This document shows, piece after piece, positions 39,451 through 43,393 of a stretch of DNA of 43,393 bases. Below the pieces are notes generated by a model. It was given only the letters and a program-made list of their open reading frames with translations. It ran no database searches and was not told the DNA's origin. The stretch lies in assembly GCA_905233945.1 (NCBI GenBank), contig CAJOFY010000026.1, positions 1 through 43,393 on the forward strand. The letters are read 5' to 3'. Every line of letters starts with the position of its first letter. Positions within the stretch are counted from its first letter, which is position 1. The translations under genes and the position numbers were made by a program. The stretch comes from an uncultured bacterium (GTDB taxonomy: Bacteria; UBP6; UBA1177).

Positions 39451-40725
39451 TTGACTATATATCCGCAGTCAAGACTCACTCTCCTGCCTATTCAGGATAC
39501 AGGATTTCCTTCTTCTTTCGCTGCCGATTTTGTCTCTGAGTTCGTCAAAGCGTGCGAATTCGACAATTCCGGCAGCGAATATTATCACAGCTGGAAAGTC
39601 TGCATTATGGCGTGCCGAATCGGCAGAAAGCTTAATTTTGACCAGAATGCGATGAAGGAACTCTTTTTCTCGTCGCTGCTGCACGACATAGGCGGAGTCA
39701 TGGTCAACGGCCATGTAATCGACCTTCTGACGCAGATCCCCGATGTCTACGGCCAGAAAAGCAGTTTCCGCATTTTTGTCCATCCGCATAGAGGCGAAAC
39801 GATACTCGGCACTTTCCCGACTTTCAGGAACATCAGTGAAATCGTCGGTACGCACCACGAATTTTATGACGGAACCGGTTTTCCTAAAGGTCTGAAAGGC
39901 GACAAAATCCCGCTCTGTTCGAGGATAATCCGTGTTGCAGACGCCGTCGAGATTGCTGCCAGGGTTCATTCGGCGGACAATGCAGATGAAATCATCTCTC
40001 TGCTCGGAATATTTTCCGGAGAAGAATTCGACCCTGAAATTTATGATATTTTTGTCGATCTTGTTAAAAACGAAGCACTTTTCGACGCGGTAAAAAGCAG
40101 TGAGGTCATTGAGGCGAATATGGCCGAGCTCAAAAAAGAGATGCACGACAACTATCTGCTTTCCTCGCCGGACACTCTGAACCGTTTCTTCAAAATGGTT
40201 GCTTCTGTCGCGGACAATCTGACATCATCCGAATACAACCACTCTATGCGCGTGGCTGAGCTTGCTGTCCAGATGGCCTATCTGATGAAACTTGACGAAA
40301 GCGAGATCCTTGCCATCCGCTGGGCGTCGTTCCTGCACGATGTCGGAAAACTTGTCGGCAACCGCGCCGTATACCGCAAAAGAGACAAGCTTACCGAGGA
40401 AGAGTGGCTGACTGTCAAGGCGCATCCGCAGAACAGTTATGACATTCTCAATAAAGTCGCCGGCATGGAAAAAATAGCGTACTACATTCTTTACCACCAT
40501 GAAAATCATGACGGGACCGGCTATCCTGAAGGTCTTAAAGGAGATAAAATCCCGCTTGCATCAAGAATAATGCACGTTGCCGATGCCTACGATGCAATCA
40601 CTTCAAACCGTCCTTATCACAGAAAAAAACAGCAGGAAGAGGCTTTGAGCGAACTGAAAAAGAATGTCGGCAGACAGTTTGACCCGAATATTGTCGAGGT
40701 TTTCTCCAAATTTTTGATTTCTTAA
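39451..40725 (+). CDS. Tandem HD-GYP protein (cyclic-di-nucleotide phosphodiesterase type)
   Basis: 424 residues. TTG 39451 follows the receiver stop directly, with GGAG about nine bases upstream. Two HD-GYP domains are in tandem. The first (about 40-170) has YYHSWKV, LLHDIGG (His78-Asp79) and GTHHEFYDGTGFPKGLKGDKIPLCSRI with GFP in place of GYP. The second (about 255-420) is canonical: YNHSMRV, FLHDVGK near 295, YHHENHDGTGYPEGLKGDK and HVADAYDAITSNRPYH. HD-GYP proteins hydrolyse c-di-GMP or 3',3'-cGAMP. The second copy should be active; the first keeps metal-ligand His and Asp but may be regulatory. Cyclic di-GMP control fits the polysaccharide and motility-type genes elsewhere in the window. 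Confidence 0.93.
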   Translation: MTIYPQSRLTLLPIQDTGFPSSFAADFVSEFVKACEFDNSGSEYYHSWKVCIMACRIGRKLNFDQNAMKELFFSSLLHDIGGVMVNGHVIDLLTQIPDVYGQKSSFRIFVHPHRGETILGTFPTFRNISEIVGTHHEFYDGTGFPKGLKGDKIPLCSRIIRVADAVEIAARVHSADNADEIISLLGIFSGEEFDPEIYDIFVDLVKNEALFDAVKSSEVIEANMAELKKEMHDNYLLSSPDTLNRFFKMVASVADNLTSSEYNHSMRVAELAVQMAYLMKLDESEILAIRWASFLHDVGKLVGNRAVYRKRDKLTEEEWLTVKAHPQNSYDILNKVAGMEKIAYYILYHHENHDGTGYPEGLKGDKIPLASRIMHVADAYDAITSNRPYHRKKQQEEALSELKKNVGRQFDPNIVEVFSKFLIS

Positions 40726-40738
40726 AATTTTCAGCAGT

Positions 40739-41644
40739 TTATTTTTGGCACGAATCAATTTTTACGCCGGCGTTTTTGATTGAATCGGAGTATGTTTTTA
40801 CCCCTTCGGCATAGATTTTGTCGTTGTTGTAGGACTTGAACGCGGCGACGCGTCCTTTTTCGGAATATCCGTGCATTTTCAGGTAGTTTACGACAGAGGC
40901 GATCGCGTCTTCCATTACGAAAAGGTCGATTTTTCCGTCGCCGTTTCCGTCTTTTGCAAACTTCATCGAAGCCGGCATGAACTGCGGAAATCCGATCGCA
41001 CCGGCCCACGAGCCTTTGACTTCAAGCGGATCGAAATTTTTCTCCTTTGCCTGGATCAGAAGCGCCTTGAAGTTGGAAAAAGCGTTTTTTTTCAGCCTTT
41101 CGACACGTTTTCTGCCTGCCGGAAGACTCATCGCGCCTTCTTCGGTTTTTCTATACTCCGCAAGTATAAAAAGACTGTTGTCTGTTTCTTCTCCTAAAAA
41201 ATATTGTTCCGCAAAAACCTTGATTATTTTCTGCTCACCGGTGATCTCTCCCAGTTTGCTTTCCCAGTTGATAATCGAGATTATGTCGCCCGGTTCGACC
41301 TTGGTTTCCGCATACAGTTTGCAGAAGAGCGGCTTGTATTTTTCGAAAAAATCGACTCCTTTTTTCACTGTTTCATCGTTTATCATCTTTGCAAGACGGC
41401 TTTCATGGCTCCCGGCCTGCTTTTTAAGTGTAAGCGGAGAGTAGATGAAATGGATGCTTTTGTCTGTAATTTCGTCGCGGTCAAGCGACTTTTCGACGAT
41501 TTTTCTCAGCTCCTCTCTGGTATAATAGTTTGAAACCGCGTTGAAAAGCTCGTCGAACCTTTTTTCATCGTACTTCTTCGGGATTCCAGCATAAAGGGAA
41601 TCAAAAATGATAAAAAAAATGATAAAAAAGAGTGATTTTTTCAA
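40739..41644 (-). CDS. MltB-like lytic transglycosylase (GH103)
   Basis: 301 residues from TTG 41644 with AAAGGG five bases upstream. Signal peptide (LFFIIFFIIFDSLYA). The catalytic Glu is in IINWESKLG, and the GH103 signatures are SWAGAIGFPQFMPASMKFAKDG and DGNGDGKIDLF, with SVVNYLKMHGY after them. It cleaves peptidoglycan glycan strands with formation of 1,6-anhydro ends. There is no lipobox, so it is probably soluble in the periplasm, unlike E. coli MltB. It is encoded nine bases after the beta-helix protein and is convergent with the HD-GYP gene (13 bases between stops). Confidence 0.9.
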   Translation of the reverse strand: MKKSLFFIIFFIIFDSLYAGIPKKYDEKRFDELFNAVSNYYTREELRKIVEKSLDRDEITDKSIHFIYSPLTLKKQAGSHESRLAKMINDETVKKGVDFFEKYKPLFCKLYAETKVEPGDIISIINWESKLGEITGEQKIIKVFAEQYFLGEETDNSLFILAEYRKTEEGAMSLPAGRKRVERLKKNAFSNFKALLIQAKEKNFDPLEVKGSWAGAIGFPQFMPASMKFAKDGNGDGKIDLFVMEDAIASVVNYLKMHGYSEKGRVAAFKSYNNDKIYAEGVKTYSDSIKNAGVKIDSCQK

Positions 41645-41653
41645 AATGCCCTT

Positions 41654-43345
41654 TTATTTGTAGTAAACTTCGACTCCGTTCGGGAACGGCTGGACGCTGT
41701 AACCTGAAAGATCGGTTATAACTGACGGCTGGCCTGCATTTGACTGCATTGTGCTGCCTGTAATTGTCGGTTTGAACGCAATGTTCTGGTTTCCGTAGTA
41801 GCTGTTCGGATTGAAACTTACATTGTAATTCGTCCCTTTTTCCGAACGTCCGGTGCTGAAACCGAGAACCGTCAGGTCTGTGATGGTTGCCGCACTGTCA
41901 GAGTCGAACGAACCGCCCATACCGCCGCCGCTGATCTGGCATTCAACAACGACTACGCCGCCTGATATAGTGAGTGTTTTGTTGCTGTCTATACCGTCAA
42001 CGTCGCCGCTTCCGGTTTTGATGTAGTGGAATCCTCCGGTAATGGTAACTTCACCTTCACCGTTGCCGCCACCGCCGCCGGGGCCGCCTTGACCGGGTCC
42101 GCCACCGCCGCCGGGACCGCCTTGACCGGGTCCGCCGCCGCCCCAGTCACCAGGACCGCCGGACGAGCCTGAATTGTCGTTTCCGCCGGCTGCGTTCCAG
42201 CCGTCATCTCTGCCGTAAACAGCTGTGACGCCGCCTGAAACCCTGAGATACCACGCTTCGAATCCTTCGTAGGAGTTGGTTACGTTGATTGTTCCGCTCA
42301 TCAGCTGGAATTCGTTATCTGCATGGATACCGTCGTCATCCGAAGCGATTTCGATTTCACCGCCTTTGATATAAATGTTTCCGCCGGAATGTATACCGTC
42401 GTCTTTTGAATTTATCTTGATTGTTCCGCCGCCGATCCAGATGTAGACAAGATTTGTGTTGATATCGGCATAGTTTTCAACCGTATTCGGAACACTCGCT
42501 TTGATTCCTTTCAGTGATGTATCGCCGGTATAGTGCTGGGCACCGCCGCCGCCGCCCCAACCGCCGGAACTGCCGCCGGATGTAGCCGAAATGGTACTGC
42601 CGGTGCTTGTCATAAGATCAAGGATTCCGTTTTTGATTTCGATATAGGAAATCGCGTGGATTGCATCGCCGTTTGTCGCAGTTACAGTGAGAGAACCGCC
42701 TTTTACTTTGATGTAGCCTTTTACGTTCGCATATTTGTTTTCTTCAGTGTCAGCAAGGGTAAGAGCCTCGGTGTTGTCCGATTTGACAGCGTCGCCGCCT
42801 GAAGTTACCGTGATGTTTCCGCCGCGGATAACAACAGAATCCTTGCCGCGGATACCGTCATCTTTAGCGTTTACAATGAGTGTTCCGCCGTCAATGTCAA
42901 GGTCGTCCTTTGATGAGATCCCGTCGTTGTAATTTCCTTTTACAGTTAATGATCCCTCGCCTGCGAGCCTGAGATCGGATTTGCTGTAAAGTGCAGCGTT
43001 CGGCTCAGTGGCACCAGCTTCGGCGAAAGTGTAGTTTGCACCGTCGGTAAGGGAATTCGACGTACCTTTTACCGTGAAAATTCTGACATTTTTTGCGTTC
43101 ATAACTGCAAAAGGAGAGTTTTTCGAATTTGTAACATTCATTCCGTTGAAAACGACATGGACATACTCCGCATCGCTTTCCTTGTCGACATCGACAAGAA
43201 TCTGACCGTCGTTGAGTGTACCGTCGATTTCGTAAACACCGGAAGCCGTTATTGTTGCGGTTGTGCCGGAACTTGTGGCTGTTGCGGTGCAGGCATTTGA
43301 GTAGGCTCTTGAGGCGGTAATGGTTGAGCTTCTGTATAACCTTGT
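41654..43345 (-). CDS. DUF4353-type right-handed beta-helix surface protein, body (frameshifted near its N-terminus)
   Basis: About 563 residues open from 43345, with no start codon before the ATG at 43141; that ATG is internal, because the family's opening pattern ITASGVYEIDGTLNDG lies upstream of it. The chain is a series of short beta-helix rungs (GNYNDGISSKDDLDIDGGTL, DDGIRGKDSVVIRGGN, INSKDDGIHSGGNIYIKGGE), typical of the carbohydrate-binding DUF4353 family. A Gly-rich insert (GGGGAQHY and then the 11-residue repeat near 42080-42145) interrupts it. Probably a surface-exposed adhesin or glycan-binding protein. The N-terminus continues in another frame toward the window edge. Confidence 0.8.
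   Translation of the reverse strand, partial: TRLYRSSTITASRAYSNACTATATSSGTTATITASGVYEIDGTLNDGQILVDVDKESDAEYVHVVFNGMNVTNSKNSPFAVMNAKNVRIFTVKGTSNSLTDGANYTFAEAGATEPNAALYSKSDLRLAGEGSLTVKGNYNDGISSKDDLDIDGGTLIVNAKDDGIRGKDSVVIRGGNITVTSGGDAVKSDNTEALTLADTEENKYANVKGYIKVKGGSLTVTATNGDAIHAISYIEIKNGILDLMTSTGSTISATSGGSSGGWGGGGGAQHYTGDTSLKGIKASVPNTVENYADINTNLVYIWIGGGTIKINSKDDGIHSGGNIYIKGGEIEIASDDDGIHADNEFQLMSGTINVTNSYEGFEAWYLRVSGGVTAVYGRDDGWNAAGGNDNSGSSGGPGDWGGGGPGQGGPGGGGGPGQGGPGGGGGNGEGEVTITGGFHYIKTGSGDVDGIDSNKTLTISGGVVVVECQISGGGMGGSFDSDSAATITDLTVLGFSTGRSEKGTNYNVSFNPNSYYGNQNIAFKPTITGSTMQSNAGQPSVITDLSGYSVQPFPNGVEVYYK
42080..42145 (-). repeat. 33-bp tandem repeat coding GPGQGGPGGGG
   Basis: Two near-identical 33-bp units (42080-42112 and 42113-42145) encode the same 11-residue Gly/Pro/Gln unit inside the beta-helix protein. 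As an in-frame repeat it can vary in copy number without frameshift. Confidence 0.8.
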
Positions 43346-43393
43346 TCAGCTTGTATTTGTGCTTCTTGTTCAAGTTGAGTTTGTTCCATTTCA
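43249..43393 (-). CDS. Beta-helix protein, N-terminal Gln/Pro-rich fragment (partial, frameshifted)
   Basis: Open from the window edge to a TAA at 43249-43251. It reads a Gln/Pro/Glu-rich linker (MEQTQLEQEAQIQAEQGY, EAQPLPPQEPTQMPAPQQ), the sort of low-complexity spacer that joins a lipoprotein signal to a surface domain. The beta-helix domain starts in the -1/+2 frame at the same place. A one-base loss between 43249 and 43345 would join them. The true start is outside the window. An independent small ORF beginning at ATG 43389 is less likely. Confidence 0.55.
   Translation of the reverse strand, partial: EMEQTQLEQEAQIQAEQGYTEAQPLPPQEPTQMPAPQQPQVPAQPQQ

Noticed and set aside
42080-42145. Tandem repeat as a CRISPR or mobile element signal
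   Set aside because: The 33-bp units are contiguous, in frame and code Gly/Pro/Gln, with no spacers or terminal inverted repeats.

Overview
The window looks like a chromosomal segment of a Gram-negative (diderm) bacterium related to the Myxococcota/deltaproteobacterial lineage. The evidence is gene content: two AgmX-type TonB-like C-terminal domains, a TolQ-TolR-TolR motor set, large TPR scaffolds, FHA-like inner-membrane proteins, a short OPX protein paired with a beta-barrel, thrombospondin type-3 repeats in secreted proteins, and a Ser/Thr kinase with a PEGA tail. Base composition is far less GC-rich than soil myxobacteria, so a host-associated or anaerobic relative is my guess. The taxonomy is inference. 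No tRNA, rRNA, CRISPR array or insertion sequence was seen.

Region 1 (1-14.3 kb, all + strand) is an energised trans-envelope apparatus: a 5'-truncated TonB-like AgmX-type protein, an outer-membrane barrel, murI, a coiled-coil/beta secreted protein, three TPR proteins (one a lipoprotein), a 72-residue exported protein, a TolQ/ExbB-like protein, two TolR/ExbD-like proteins, a strong terminator, and a second AgmX-type protein. The parts list resembles the Agl-Glt gliding machinery of Myxococcus xanthus. Region 2 (14.3-20.5 kb) is a polysaccharide export module: a secreted helical protein, a 481-residue barrel, a short OPX lipoprotein, a Wzc-type tyrosine kinase, then an RlpA-SPOR lipoprotein and an OmpH/Skp chaperone. 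Region 3 (20.5-24.0 kb) starts with an unusual palindromic leader, followed by a PEGA-tailed Ser/Thr kinase, an Hsp33-like zinc protein, NAD kinase and an Smr protein in an overlapping run.

Region 4 (24.0-35.8 kb) carries large exported proteins: an alpha-2-macroglobulin lipoprotein (- strand), then an Asp-rich lipoprotein and a 1664-residue papain-like protease with calcium-binding and beta-propeller-like repeats, ended by a terminator. Region 5 (35.9-40.7 kb) holds DUF58, queA, and a promoter-led operon of winged-helix regulator, stand-alone receiver and tandem HD-GYP protein. Region 6 (40.7-43.4 kb, - strand) is an MltB-like lytic transglycosylase behind a glycine-rich beta-helix surface protein that runs off the window.

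A striking overall property is that five otherwise well-conserved genes (large TPR protein, first ExbD, RlpA, Ser/Thr kinase, beta-helix protein) are each split by a single frameshift, and a sixth has a 20-bp tandem duplication in its signal peptide. Either the consensus contains indel errors or these envelope genes carry real small indels. Split genes are listed as paired fragments.
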